Origin: Winogradskyella eckloniae
Lineage (GTDB): Bacteria > Bacteroidota > Bacteroidia > Flavobacteriales > Flavobacteriaceae
NCBI RefSeq assembly: GCF_013249045.1
Contig: NZ_JABRWP010000002.1
Coordinates: 310,001-374,000, forward strand
Length of the DNA: 64,000 nucleotides
Reading direction: 5' to 3'
Position 1 is the stretch's first letter, and each line of letters begins with the position of its first letter. Under the pieces are notes generated by a model. That model was not told where the DNA came from. It ran no database searches and saw nothing but the letters and a program-made list of their open reading frames with translations. Made by a program: the position numbers and the translations under genes. Of this stretch, positions 42,758 to 51,604 are shown in pieces.

Positions 42758-43765
42758 TTATGCGACTTGAATATTTAATCTGTTGTTTGTTTTTAATTCA
42801 GTTTTAAAGATGGGTTTTAAAAAACGTTCTAGTTGATCAAACTCTATTAAAAAAGCATCATGTCCATGAATTGATTTGATTTCGTGAATATTGACATTGT
42901 CTTTCACACCTTTTAAGTCTACAAAAGTGGACCAGTTCTCTTCGGCTTTAAAAAATAAATCTGAGTTTATGGTAATGATATGGATGTTAGATTTTATGGT
43001 AGAAGCGATTTCTAAAAAATCAGCATGACCATCTGTAATATCTATCGTTTTTAGAACTTGATTCATCATTTTATATGCCGCTAGTTTAAAGCGTTTATTT
43101 AAACTGTCACCATGATAATTGAGCCATGATTCTATATTAAACAGTGTATTAGATCGCTTTGTGCGGCCAAATTTTTGAGTTAAGGACTCAGGTGTTCTAT
43201 ATAGAGTCATCGCGTGCATTCTAGCATCGGCTAACGGTTGGCTAGAATTATTTAAAATGGCATCTTGTATGTGGCAGTTAGCGATAATCCAATCTGTAGA
43301 TTTCCAATCGGTTGCAATAGGTATTAAATGTTGAATGACATTTGGTTTTAAGATGGCTAATTCCCAAGCTAATCCGCCTCCAACAGAACCTCCAATGACG
43401 GCAAACAATTGATCAATTTTTAATTGTTCTAAGGCAATAGAAAAAAGTTTAGCAATATCTTTTGCGGTAAAATTTTTATAATCTTCTATTAAATTTTCGA
43501 TAGTATTATCAAAACCATTTCCTGGAATATTGAAGGCTATAATAGAATAATTATTGGTGTCTATACATTTGTTTTCTCCAATTAAATCGTTCCACCAACC
43601 ATCGGTTCCTATGACATTAGAATTCCCAGTTAAAGCATGATTGACTAATACAATTGGTGCAGAATGTAATGGCTTGCCAAAAGTTTGATAAGATAGATTT
43701 ATAGTAAAAGTCTTACCAGTATGGCTTGCAAAATTGTGAATAGTTATATATTGTAATGCGTTCAT
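42758..43765 (-). CDS. metX: Homoserine O-acetyltransferase (MetX)
   Basis: The 335-residue alpha/beta hydrolase-fold enzyme has VLVNHALTGNSNV, the nucleophile in VIGGSVGGGLAWELA, PIATDWKSTDWI, and a terminal His in SIHGHDAFLIEFDQL. It acetylates homoserine with acetyl-CoA, and the product is the substrate of MetY upstream. It is somewhat shorter than typical MetX (about 350-380). It follows metY on the same strand, after an intercistronic hairpin. Confidence 0.92.
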   Translation of the reverse strand: MNALQYITIHNFASHTGKTFTINLSYQTFGKPLHSAPIVLVNHALTGNSNVIGTDGWWNDLIGENKCIDTNNYSIIAFNIPGNGFDNTIENLIEDYKNFTAKDIAKLFSIALEQLKIDQLFAVIGGSVGGGLAWELAILKPNVIQHLIPIATDWKSTDWIIANCHIQDAILNNSSQPLADARMHAMTLYRTPESLTQKFGRTKRSNTLFNIESWLNYHGDSLNKRFKLAAYKMMNQVLKTIDITDGHADFLEIASTIKSNIHIITINSDLFFKAEENWSTFVDLKGVKDNVNIHEIKSIHGHDAFLIEFDQLERFLKPIFKTELKTNNRLNIQVA

Positions 43766-43783
43766 TTTTAACTTTGAATAATT

Positions 43784-43818
43784 AAACAGATGTTATCATG
43801 GCCATAACATCTGTTTTT
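43784..43818 (-). terminator. Intercistronic hairpin between metY and metX
   Basis: Perfect 13-base arms (AAACAGATGTTAT / ATAACATCTGTTT) with a 7-base loop. The T-run after it on the minus strand is short (TTTAATTATT), so it probably lowers rather than stops metX expression, or stabilises the metY message. Confidence 0.55.
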
Positions 43819-43839
43819 AATCTCAACTTATATATAATA

Positions 43840-45138
43840 TTAGTTTTGAATTGTCTTTTCTTGTTTTATTAAAGCAAATGTAGCTTTTAAATCTGCTTTT
43901 AAATCTTCAATATTTTCTATACCTACAGACAAACGAATTAAATCTTTAGTGACACCAGTGGTTTCTTGCGCGTCATCACTTAATTGTTGGTGTGTTGTAC
44001 TTGCAGGATGAATGATTAATGATTTTGTATCACCAATATTAGCTAATAAAGAGAAGATTTTTGTTTTATCTGCAATGGTTTTAGCAGCTTCATAACCTCC
44101 TTCAGCACCAAAGGTAACGATTCCGCTCTGACCATTTGGTAAATATTTTTTAGCGAGCGTATTGTATTTACTCGATTCTAAACCTGGATAATTCACCCAT
44201 GTGACTTCGGGTTGTTCTTGTAACCATGTTGCTAATTCTAAAGCGTTTTCGCTATGTTTTTTAATACGCAGTTCTAGTGTTTCTAATCCTTGAATTATTT
44301 GAAAGGCATTAAATGGGCTTAATGCACCACCATAATCTCGTAACCCTTCAATTCTTATTTTTGCAATAAAAGCAGCCGCACCTATAGCTTCACTATAAAC
44401 TAAACCATGGTAACCTGCAGAAGGTTCTGTGAATTCTGGGAATTTTCCGTTAGTCCAGTCAAAAGTTCCTGCGTCAATAATAACACCACCAAGTGAAGTA
44501 CCATTACCATTTATATATTTTGTTAATGAATGAATAACAATGTTGGCGCCATATGCAATTGGGTTTAGCAAATAAGGTGTAGCAACAGTGTTATCTACAA
44601 TTAACGGCACTTTATGAGCTTTTGCTACTTTAGAAATATTTTCGATATCTAAGACATCTAGTTTAGGATTTCCTAAAGACTCCACAAAAATTGCTCTTGT
44701 GTTTTCTTGGGTCGCTTTTGAGAAATTATCTATATCAGAAGGGTCTACAAATGTGGTTGTAATGCCGTGTCTAGGTAATGTAACACTAAGTAAATTATAA
44801 GTGCCTCCATATAAACTACTCGAAGCAACAATATGGTCTCCTGCTTTTAATAAAGTTAAAAGTGTTGTGGAAATAGCTGCAGTACCAGATGCTGTTGCCA
44901 CAGCAGCAATTCCGCCTTCTAAGGCTGCTAATCGCTGTTCTAAAATATCGTTTGTAGGATTGTTTAAACGTGTGTAAATAAACCCTGGAACTGATAAGTT
45001 AAATCGTCCTGCGGCATCATCAGAATCGTCAAATACATAAGCTGAAGATTGATAGATAGGCACAGCTCTTGTACCTCCTGTTTGTTTAGTGTCGTGTCCT
45101 GCGTGTAACGCTTGTGTTGCAAATTTTTGTGTACTCAT
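43840..45138 (-). CDS. metY: O-acetylhomoserine aminocarboxypropyltransferase (MetY)
   Basis: The 432-residue PLP enzyme of the Cys/Met metabolism family begins FATQALHAGHDTKQTGGTRA. It carries YTRLNNPTNDILEQRLA, the PLP Lys in VIHSLTKYINGNG, and the C-terminal IGDTKSLIIHPASTTHQQL. It makes homocysteine from O-acetylhomoserine and sulfide. It is the first gene of the metY-metX transcript and lies under a SAM-I riboswitch. Confidence 0.95.
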   Translation of the reverse strand: MSTQKFATQALHAGHDTKQTGGTRAVPIYQSSAYVFDDSDDAAGRFNLSVPGFIYTRLNNPTNDILEQRLAALEGGIAAVATASGTAAISTTLLTLLKAGDHIVASSSLYGGTYNLLSVTLPRHGITTTFVDPSDIDNFSKATQENTRAIFVESLGNPKLDVLDIENISKVAKAHKVPLIVDNTVATPYLLNPIAYGANIVIHSLTKYINGNGTSLGGVIIDAGTFDWTNGKFPEFTEPSAGYHGLVYSEAIGAAAFIAKIRIEGLRDYGGALSPFNAFQIIQGLETLELRIKKHSENALELATWLQEQPEVTWVNYPGLESSKYNTLAKKYLPNGQSGIVTFGAEGGYEAAKTIADKTKIFSLLANIGDTKSLIIHPASTTHQQLSDDAQETTGVTKDLIRLSVGIENIEDLKADLKATFALIKQEKTIQN

Positions 45139-45233
45139 TTTTCTAAGTTTTTTGAATTAAAATAAATTAAACCAAAAGCCAAATAAACTTCAGTTTGAAG
45201 CATACTTAATAGAAAAATGTTAAAAAGAAAATG

Positions 45234-45255
45234 CTAATTACAGATGGGTAATTAG
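45234..45255 (-). terminator. Expression-platform hairpin of the SAM riboswitch
   Basis: Arms CTAATTAC and GTAATTAG (8 bases) with a 6-base loop lie just after the riboswitch on the minus strand and are followed by a T-rich run (CATTTTCTTTTT). It probably forms when SAM is bound and stops transcription before metY. Confidence 0.6.
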
Positions 45256-45261
45256 GCTTTA

Positions 45262-45381
45262 GTTATCTATCCGAAATTGCAAAAAATGACTTGCGCTTTC
45301 AAGTAGAATTTAGCACCTTCTTAGTGAATCTAAGGGTTGCTAAGGCTTCAAAGGGTCTTTCCCTCCACCTTTCTTGATAAC
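45262..45381 (-). ncRNA. SAM-I (S-box) riboswitch of metY-metX
   Basis: Read on the minus strand it holds the conserved SAM-I core in order: GTTATCAAGAAAGGTGGAGG (P1 5' side and the kink-turn region), GACCCTTTGAAGCCTTAGCA, CAACC, and AAGGTGCTAAATTC. A P4 hairpin (ACTTG-AAAGCG-CAAGT) and the P1 3' side GATAAC follow. It lies about 125 bases before the metY start. SAM binding should switch the operon off. Confidence 0.92.
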
Positions 45382-45401
45382 ATTTCAGTAAGTGTTTGAA
45401 C

Positions 45402-45444
45402 TTTGTGAGCACAAATATTGCAATTCAAAAGTTAGAATTCCAAA
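45402..45444 (-). promoter_or_regulatory. Candidate metY promoter with an overlapping short dyad
   Basis: On the minus strand TTTG (45441-45444) and AATATTTG (45412-45419, one mismatch to TAnnTTTG) are 21 bases apart. The perfect dyad TTTGTG-AG-CACAAA (45402-45415) overlaps the -7 element and could be an operator. Its 2-base spacer separates it from the NrtR-type sites. The remainder of 45139-45486 holds only the riboswitch region. Confidence 0.5.
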
Positions 45445-45486
45445 TTTATTTGCACTTTTTATATTTTTTTTATGAGATTAAGAATA

Positions 45487-47037
45487 TCAGGAGGAGTATT
45501 TTGTTAAATATTTAGTGTTAATAATTTCACTGACCGGCTTGTTTGTAATTTTACTTTCTAACCAAGAAATTATATCTAAATAAAGGAATGCTCTACGCTC
45601 AAAAGGATGGTCTTCAAAGGTCTTTAAGGTTTTGTGTAATTCTTTAAAGGCATTTTTAAGATCGTGTGGATATATATCTTGAAGACCTCTAATAAACTTT
45701 ATCATTTCTTTCTGAACTTCGTGAAGTTCATTCATTTTGATTAAAAACTTGTAGGTACTTCTTAATAAAGATTCTAAATGATAATCTAAACCTGCTTCAT
45801 AATGCGCAACTAAATTTAGTACTCTAGAAAAGCAAAGTAGATCTTCGCGCATAGACAATGTTTTGTTAGAAATGATTTTGTCTAAGTACTTAATGCATGT
45901 TTTATTGTTGCCAGCTCCAAAATGTAAACTCGCAAATTTATAGTAGAAAATCATTTTATGGTGCGGATCGGTTCTGTCCTTAAAATCAATGAGATCTTTT
46001 TCAATTTTTGGAATTAAATTCAGTCCTGCTTCAAAACTACCATCCATGAAATGTTGATTAATAGTATGAAAATTAGTGTATAAAAATATTAGCGTTGATA
46101 CGTTTTCATCCTTATTGAATTTTACATCATTTACAATAGCTTTAAATTGATTTAGTTTTTTTACAAACTTGGGCTTGTTACCTGTAAAAAACAAAGACTC
46201 TAAAAGGTAATTATTACCCTTGAGATAAAAAACTGGGTTTAAGTTAATCATGCTTGGGTTTTGATGAAACAGATCTACCCATTTAGATGCATATTTATAA
46301 CAGTTTAAGAAATCTTGTAATAAAAAGCTATACCATAAATAAGCTTTGTACAACCAGAGTTTTTCTCTAAATCCAATTTTTTTATCATTAATTTTTGGAA
46401 GCCTATCATTAAAATACTGGGTGACCATTTGGCTTTCCTCTTCATTTTTTACATAGCCTGTCTTTAAAATAATACTGTATAGTTGCAGCGATAAATTAGA
46501 TAGTTTACTGGCTATTACATTTTGAGAACTCAGTTCTTTGGCTTGTACTGCTAACTCATCTGCGCGTGTATTTATACTACGTGTAATGTATTGCGCTTCT
46601 ATAATTTTTTCGAGTTCCACGATTTCAAAAGCTGAGTTTTTTTCTTCATTAGCAATGGCTAATTCTTTGGCTTTATCTAAGATTTTTAGACTTTGTTTGT
46701 ACAACCCTTTATGGTACAAGATAGAGGCGAAATCTAATTGTTCCCTAATTTGTAACCTAACATTTTGATGCGATGGATTTAATTTTAAACTAATTAATAT
46801 TTGTTTATAGAGGTGAGCTTTTACGTTAGCAAGTTGTGATTTTTTTACAATATCACTTTTTAAAATTGCAGCTTCGTTGTAGGTTTTAGCTTTATCTAAA
46901 AGGTTAAAAAGTTTTAAGAATTTTGAATCAGAATTTACACCAAGTCGTCCAACGTAAAGCTTAAACTGTCGTTTTTCGGACTTTGTTAAAGATTTTACCA
47001 GTGAAAATAAATTATCTTTTTGGTCTTTAGTTATCAA
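45487..47037 (-). CDS. Conserved Bacteroidetes hypothetical protein, helical-repeat type
   Basis: The 516-residue soluble protein begins with a conserved block (SLVKSLTKSEKRQFKLYVGR). It continues as predicted alpha-helical hairpins resembling TPR repeats (YHKGLYKQSLKILDKAKELA; FGAGNNKTCIKYLDKI). No enzyme motif or signal peptide is seen, so it is a cytoplasmic scaffold or interaction protein. It stands alone, divergent from leuA. I do not know a function. Confidence 0.75.
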   Translation of the reverse strand: MITKDQKDNLFSLVKSLTKSEKRQFKLYVGRLGVNSDSKFLKLFNLLDKAKTYNEAAILKSDIVKKSQLANVKAHLYKQILISLKLNPSHQNVRLQIREQLDFASILYHKGLYKQSLKILDKAKELAIANEEKNSAFEIVELEKIIEAQYITRSINTRADELAVQAKELSSQNVIASKLSNLSLQLYSIILKTGYVKNEEESQMVTQYFNDRLPKINDKKIGFREKLWLYKAYLWYSFLLQDFLNCYKYASKWVDLFHQNPSMINLNPVFYLKGNNYLLESLFFTGNKPKFVKKLNQFKAIVNDVKFNKDENVSTLIFLYTNFHTINQHFMDGSFEAGLNLIPKIEKDLIDFKDRTDPHHKMIFYYKFASLHFGAGNNKTCIKYLDKIISNKTLSMREDLLCFSRVLNLVAHYEAGLDYHLESLLRSTYKFLIKMNELHEVQKEMIKFIRGLQDIYPHDLKNAFKELHKTLKTFEDHPFERRAFLYLDIISWLESKITNKPVSEIINTKYLTKYSS

Positions 47038-47182
47038 TAGAATATTGTGTTATGTGTTTGATTTTAAACTACTTAAAGTGCTTAATTGGTTTTGAACATC
47101 GTAAAATCAAATTTTCATTATACAAATTAATGAAATTCAAAACATAAATTCGTAAGACAATACTATAAATATATTTTGATAT

Positions 47183-48358
47183 ATGTCAAATAACAATATA
47201 CAAATCTTTGATACAACATTACGTGATGGTGAGCAAGTGCCAGGCTGTAAACTAAACACTGAGCAAAAACTAGTCATCGCAGAGCAATTAGATGAACTAG
47301 GTGTTGATATCATAGAGGCAGGATTTCCCGTCTCGAGTCCTGGTGATTTTAAATCGGTAGAAGAAATTTCTAAAATCGTTAAAAACGCAACTGTTTGTGG
47401 GTTAACCCGATCAGTTCAAAATGACATAAAGGTAGCAGCTGAAGCCTTAAAATATGCTGCAAGACCTAGGATTCATACTGGTATTGGGACTTCTAATTCT
47501 CATATTGTCCACAAATTTAAAACAACTCAAGAAGACATATTAGAGCGTGCTTTTGCTGCAGTAAAGTATGCAAAATCGTTTGTAGAAGATGTTGAATTCT
47601 ATGCGGAAGATGCAGGGAGAACAGATAATGAATATTTAGCTAGAGTTTGTGAGGTTGCGATAAAAGCAGGTGCAACAGTTTTAAATATACCAGATACTAC
47701 TGGCTATTGCTTGCCTAGTGAATATGGTGCAAAAATTAAATATCTTAAAGAGAACGTAAAAGGTATAGAGAAAGCAATATTATCTTGTCATTGTCATAAC
47801 GATTTAGGTTTAGCAACGGCTAATTCTATAGAAGGAGTGATTAATGGAGCAAGACAAATTGAGTGTACCATTAATGGCATAGGTGAACGTGCTGGTAATA
47901 CAGCATTAGAAGAGGTGGTGATGGTGTTGAAGCAACATCCATACCTCAATTTAGATACGAATATCAATACATCAATGCTTTATGGTATGAGCCAATTAGT
48001 TAGCGATAGTATGGGCATTTATACGCAGCCTAATAAAGCAATTGTTGGGTCTAATGCATTTGCGCATAGTTCTGGTATTCATCAAGATGGTGTGATAAAA
48101 AATCGTGAAACGTACGAAATCATTGATCCAAAAGATGTAGGTGTTACAGAATCTGCAATTGTGTTAACGGCAAGAAGTGGGAGAGCTGCATTAGCATATA
48201 GAGCTAAAAATGTTGGGTACGAATTAACAAAACTTCAATTAGATGAAGTGTATGCAGATTTTTTAAATTTTGCTGATAAAAAGAAAGAAATTAATGATAG
48301 TGATATCCATCAAATCATTGAAGGCAGTAAGGTTTATCAACAAATAATATCAGCGTAG
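47183..48358 (+). CDS. leuA: 2-isopropylmalate synthase, short form without regulatory domain
   Basis: The 391-residue protein has the HMGL-like TIM barrel: [46 protein letters not shown] (metal His residues) and [16 protein letters not shown]. The [12 protein letters not shown] segment follows. The C-terminal LeuA dimer/allosteric domain of about 110 residues found in the 500-residue enzymes is missing, so feedback by leucine through that domain is not expected. It is the first gene of the leu operon; leuC begins directly at its stop. Homocitrate or citramalate synthase are relatives, but the context favours leucine. Confidence 0.9.
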   Translation: MSNNNIQIFDTTLRDGEQVPGCKLNTEQKLVIAEQLDELGVDIIEAGFPVSSPGDFKSVEEISKIVKNATVCGLTRSVQNDIKVAAEALKYAARPRIHTGIGTSNSHIVHKFKTTQEDILERAFAAVKYAKSFVEDVEFYAEDAGRTDNEYLARVCEVAIKAGATVLNIPDTTGYCLPSEYGAKIKYLKENVKGIEKAILSCHCHNDLGLATANSIEGVINGARQIECTINGIGERAGNTALEEVVMVLKQHPYLNLDTNINTSMLYGMSQLVSDSMGIYTQPNKAIVGSNAFAHSSGIHQDGVIKNRETYEIIDPKDVGVTESAIVLTARSGRAALAYRAKNVGYELTKLQLDEVYADFLNFADKKKEINDSDIHQIIEGSKVYQQIISA

Positions 48359-49744
48359 ATGTCAAAGAAAACATTATTCGATAAAGTTTGGGATGCGCAT
48401 GTGGTCGATGCCATTAAAGATGGTCCCCAAATACTATATATAGATAAACATTTAATACATGAAGTAACAAGTCCACAAGCTTTTAATGAACTAGAAGCTC
48501 GTGGAATTCCTGTATTTAGACCAAATCAAATTTTAGCAACGGCAGATCATAATACACCAACATTAAATCAAGATCAACCCGTAAAAGATGATTTATCTAG
48601 GCAACAACTAGAGCAGTTATCAATAAATTGTAAAAAGAACAATATTACATTATATGAGTTAGGACATCAATATAATGGAATTGTCCATGTAATGGCTCCA
48701 GAGTTGGGAGTGACACAACCAGGCATGACCATGGTCTGTGGAGATAGTCACACGTCAACACATGGTGCCTTCGGTACTATTGCTTTTGGAATCGGTACAA
48801 GCCAAGTCGCGCAAGTATTTGCAAGTCAGTGTTTGTTACTTACAAAACCAAAAAGTTTAAGAGTATCGGTAAATGGTAAGTTAAAGAATGGCGTTTTGCC
48901 AAAAGACGTCATTCTTTATATCATATCAAAACTAGGGACAAATTCTGGTACTGGATATTTTTGTGAATATGCAGGCAACGTCTTTAGTGAAATGAGTATG
49001 GAAGGTCGTATGACGGTTTGTAATATGAGTATAGAAATGGGTGCTCGTGGTGGCATGATTGCTCCAGATCAGACCACTTATGATTATATAAAAGGTAGAA
49101 AATTTGCGCCTAAAGGGGCAGATTTTGATAAAAAAGTAGCGTATTGGGAAACATTAGCTACGGATGAAGGTGCTAAATTTGATATGGAATATAGCTTCAA
49201 TGCAGAAGATATAGAACCAATGATTACATATGGAACCAATCCAGGAATGGGTATTAAAATTTCTGAAACTATTCCGTTAGATGAAAATCCATCATTTAAA
49301 AAGTCATTGGCTTACATGAATTTTGAAGCTGGTGAGAGCCTTATTAATAAACCAATTAATTTTGTGTTTATTGGAAGTTGTACCAATTCTAGAATAGAAG
49401 ATTTTAGAGTAGCAGCACATTTTATAAAAGGCAAGAAAAAAGCGGATAATGTTACAGCTTGGTTAGTGCCAGGTAGTAAGCAAGTTGAGGCTCAAATAAT
49501 AGAAGAAGGCTTAAAAACAGTATTTGAAGATGCAGGTTTTGAGTTGCGACAACCTGGTTGTTCTGCATGTTTGGCCATGAATGATGATAAAATTCCTCAA
49601 GGTGAGTATTGTGTGTCTACTTCAAATAGAAATTTTGAAGGTCGACAAGGGCAAGGATCAAGAACGATATTAGCAAGTCCATTGGTCGCAGCAGCAACAG
49701 CTGTAGAAGGAAAGATTATAGATATTACTAAGCATTTAAATTGA
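48359..49744 (+). CDS. leuC: 3-isopropylmalate dehydratase large subunit
   Basis: The 461-residue aconitase-family protein has [20 protein letters not shown] and the 4Fe-4S ligands: Cys in [16 protein letters not shown] and the pair in [11 protein letters not shown]. Its ATG directly follows the leuA stop. It isomerises 2- to 3-isopropylmalate with LeuD. Confidence 0.96.
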   Translation: MSKKTLFDKVWDAHVVDAIKDGPQILYIDKHLIHEVTSPQAFNELEARGIPVFRPNQILATADHNTPTLNQDQPVKDDLSRQQLEQLSINCKKNNITLYELGHQYNGIVHVMAPELGVTQPGMTMVCGDSHTSTHGAFGTIAFGIGTSQVAQVFASQCLLLTKPKSLRVSVNGKLKNGVLPKDVILYIISKLGTNSGTGYFCEYAGNVFSEMSMEGRMTVCNMSIEMGARGGMIAPDQTTYDYIKGRKFAPKGADFDKKVAYWETLATDEGAKFDMEYSFNAEDIEPMITYGTNPGMGIKISETIPLDENPSFKKSLAYMNFEAGESLINKPINFVFIGSCTNSRIEDFRVAAHFIKGKKKADNVTAWLVPGSKQVEAQIIEEGLKTVFEDAGFELRQPGCSACLAMNDDKIPQGEYCVSTSNRNFEGRQGQGSRTILASPLVAAATAVEGKIIDITKHLN

Positions 49745-49751
49745 AGTTTAT

Positions 49752-49821
49752 CCTGATAGGTTTTTAAAACCTTGTAGGTGTTAAAATATAATTATAAAAG
49801 AGATTCCCACTTTTGTGGGAA
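49752..49821. repeat. Two hairpin repeats in the leuC-leuD gap
   Basis: 49752-49778 carries an ACCTnnnAGG-type hairpin with the inner palindrome AGGTTTTTAAAACCT. 49804-49821 carries TTCCCAC-TTTT-GTGGGAA, only 8 bases before the leuD start. Both belong to families seen elsewhere in the window. Confidence 0.65.
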
Positions 49822-49828
49822 CTAAGAG

Positions 49829-50416
49829 ATGGAAAAATTTACAACATTAAAATCAAGAGCCATTCCATTAAATATTGAGAATGTAGATACAGATCAAATA
49901 ATTCCTGCTCGATTTTTAAAAGCAACAGATAGAAAAGGTTTTGGAGACAATGTGTTTAGAGATTGGAGATATCATAAAGACGGAACGATTAATACAGATT
50001 TTGTTCTTAACGATACAAATTACTCTGGGAGTATTTTAGTTGCAGGAGATAATTTTGGTTGTGGCTCTAGTAGAGAGCATGCAGCTTGGGCAATTACAGA
50101 TTATGGATTTAAAGTAGTTGTGTCTAGTTTTTTTGCAGATATTTTTAAAGGAAATGCTTTAAATAACGGGTTGCTTCCAATTCAGGTTTCAGCATCTTTT
50201 TTGAGTGACTTATTAGCGCAAATTGAGTCCAATCCACAGATAGAATTAACAGTTAATCTTGAAGACCAAACAATTTCTGTAGAAGAATTGGGTGTTTCAG
50301 AAACTTTTGAAATAGACGTCTACAAAAAAACGTGCTTAATCAATGGATATGACGATATTGATTATTTATTGAGTAAAAAAGCAGAAATCGAAGCATTTGA
50401 AAAACAAAGTGTGTAG
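49829..50416 (+). CDS. leuD: 3-isopropylmalate dehydratase small subunit
   Basis: The 195-residue swivel-domain protein carries [20 protein letters not shown] and [20 protein letters not shown]. It completes the LeuCD enzyme. It is separated from leuC by an 84-base gap with two hairpin repeats, which may change the subunit ratio. Confidence 0.95.
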   Translation: MEKFTTLKSRAIPLNIENVDTDQIIPARFLKATDRKGFGDNVFRDWRYHKDGTINTDFVLNDTNYSGSILVAGDNFGCGSSREHAAWAITDYGFKVVVSSFFADIFKGNALNNGLLPIQVSASFLSDLLAQIESNPQIELTVNLEDQTISVEELGVSETFEIDVYKKTCLINGYDDIDYLLSKKAEIEAFEKQSV

Positions 50417-50482
50417 ATTGCTACAATTAGAAGAACAAAAGAATAAAATTTCCGATATGTCGGATATAAAAAAGATATTTTA

Positions 50483-51601
50483 ATGAAATTAAACATTGCA
50501 GTTTTACCAGGGGATGGTATTGGTCCAGAGGTGACTAAACAAGCAATTAAGGCATTGACGGCGATTGCTTCAGAGTTTAACCATAATTTTAAATTTACAA
50601 CAGCTGATGTAGGTGCAATTGCTATAGATAAACATGGTGATGCTTTGCCTGATGCTACTTTAGAGTTATGTAAAAAGAGTGATGCTATTTTATTCGGAGC
50701 TATTGGTGACCCGAAGTATGATAATGACCCTTCAGCGCCTGTAAGACCAGAACAAGGGTTGCTTAAGTTAAGAAAAGAAATGGGCTTGTTTGCAAATATA
50801 AGACCTGTGAAAGCTTACAAAACGTTACTCGATAAGTCTCCATTAAAAAAGAATATTATTGAAGGTACAGATATTTGTATTTATAGAGAGCTAACAAGTG
50901 GTATTTATTTCGGAGAAAAAGCATTGTCAGAAGATGGGAACTATGCTTCAGATTTATGTGCATACACACGAGATGAAATAGAGCGTATTGCACATTTAGC
51001 ATTCGCTGCAGCACAGCATAGAAATAATAAAGTAACTCTAGTGGATAAAGCAAATGTGCTAGAATCATCGAGATTATGGAGAAAAGTTGTAAAAGAAGTA
51101 GCAGAGGATTATCCTGATGTTGCACTAGATTTTTTGTTTGTTGATAACGCAGCCATGCAAATGATATTAAATCCAAAACAATTTGATGTTATATTAACTG
51201 AAAATATGTTTGGCGATATTATAAGTGATGAAGCAAGTGTAATAGGAGGTTCAATAGGCTTATTAGCGTCAGCTTCTGTAGGTGATAAGTATGCTATGTT
51301 TGAGCCTATACACGGATCTTATCCACAGGCGACTAATAAAGGTATTGCAAATCCTATTGCATCTATATTATCTGCGGCTATGTTGTTAAGTCATTTTGGC
51401 TTGCATAATGAGGCCGAACTGATTCGATTAGCGGTAGAAAAATCTTTAAAATTAAATATTACAACGCCAGATATCAATACGGCAATAGATACAGTGACAA
51501 CAACTAACGTTGGGGATTTTATAGAAGATTTTATATTTAACCCTAAAGACACCAATCTAAACTTTAAAAATATCCATTTAGGACAATCCACAATCATATA
51601 A
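50483..51601 (+). CDS. leuB: 3-isopropylmalate dehydrogenase
   Basis: The 372-residue enzyme has AVLPGDGIGPEVTKQAI, ICIYRELTSGIYFGEK, TENMFGDIISDEASVIGGSI and EPIHGSYPQATNKG. It oxidises 3-isopropylmalate with NAD+ and is the last leucine-specific gene of the operon. The next gene (PEP carboxylase) starts 4 bases after its stop. Confidence 0.96.
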   Translation: MKLNIAVLPGDGIGPEVTKQAIKALTAIASEFNHNFKFTTADVGAIAIDKHGDALPDATLELCKKSDAILFGAIGDPKYDNDPSAPVRPEQGLLKLRKEMGLFANIRPVKAYKTLLDKSPLKKNIIEGTDICIYRELTSGIYFGEKALSEDGNYASDLCAYTRDEIERIAHLAFAAAQHRNNKVTLVDKANVLESSRLWRKVVKEVAEDYPDVALDFLFVDNAAMQMILNPKQFDVILTENMFGDIISDEASVIGGSIGLLASASVGDKYAMFEPIHGSYPQATNKGIANPIASILSAAMLLSHFGLHNEAELIRLAVEKSLKLNITTPDINTAIDTVTTTNVGDFIEDFIFNPKDTNLNFKNIHLGQSTII

Positions 51602-51604
51602 AAC

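Noticed and set aside
45402..45415. TTTGTG...CACAAA dyad as a sixth NrtR-type operator
   Set aside because: The spacer is 2 bases instead of 7, and the half sites lack the seventh base, so the geometry does not fit the other five.
47052..47147. 31-codon Leu-containing reading frame before leuA as an attenuation leader peptide
   Set aside because: TTA codons are common in such AT-rich DNA, and no terminator/antiterminator hairpin lies between it and the leuA start.
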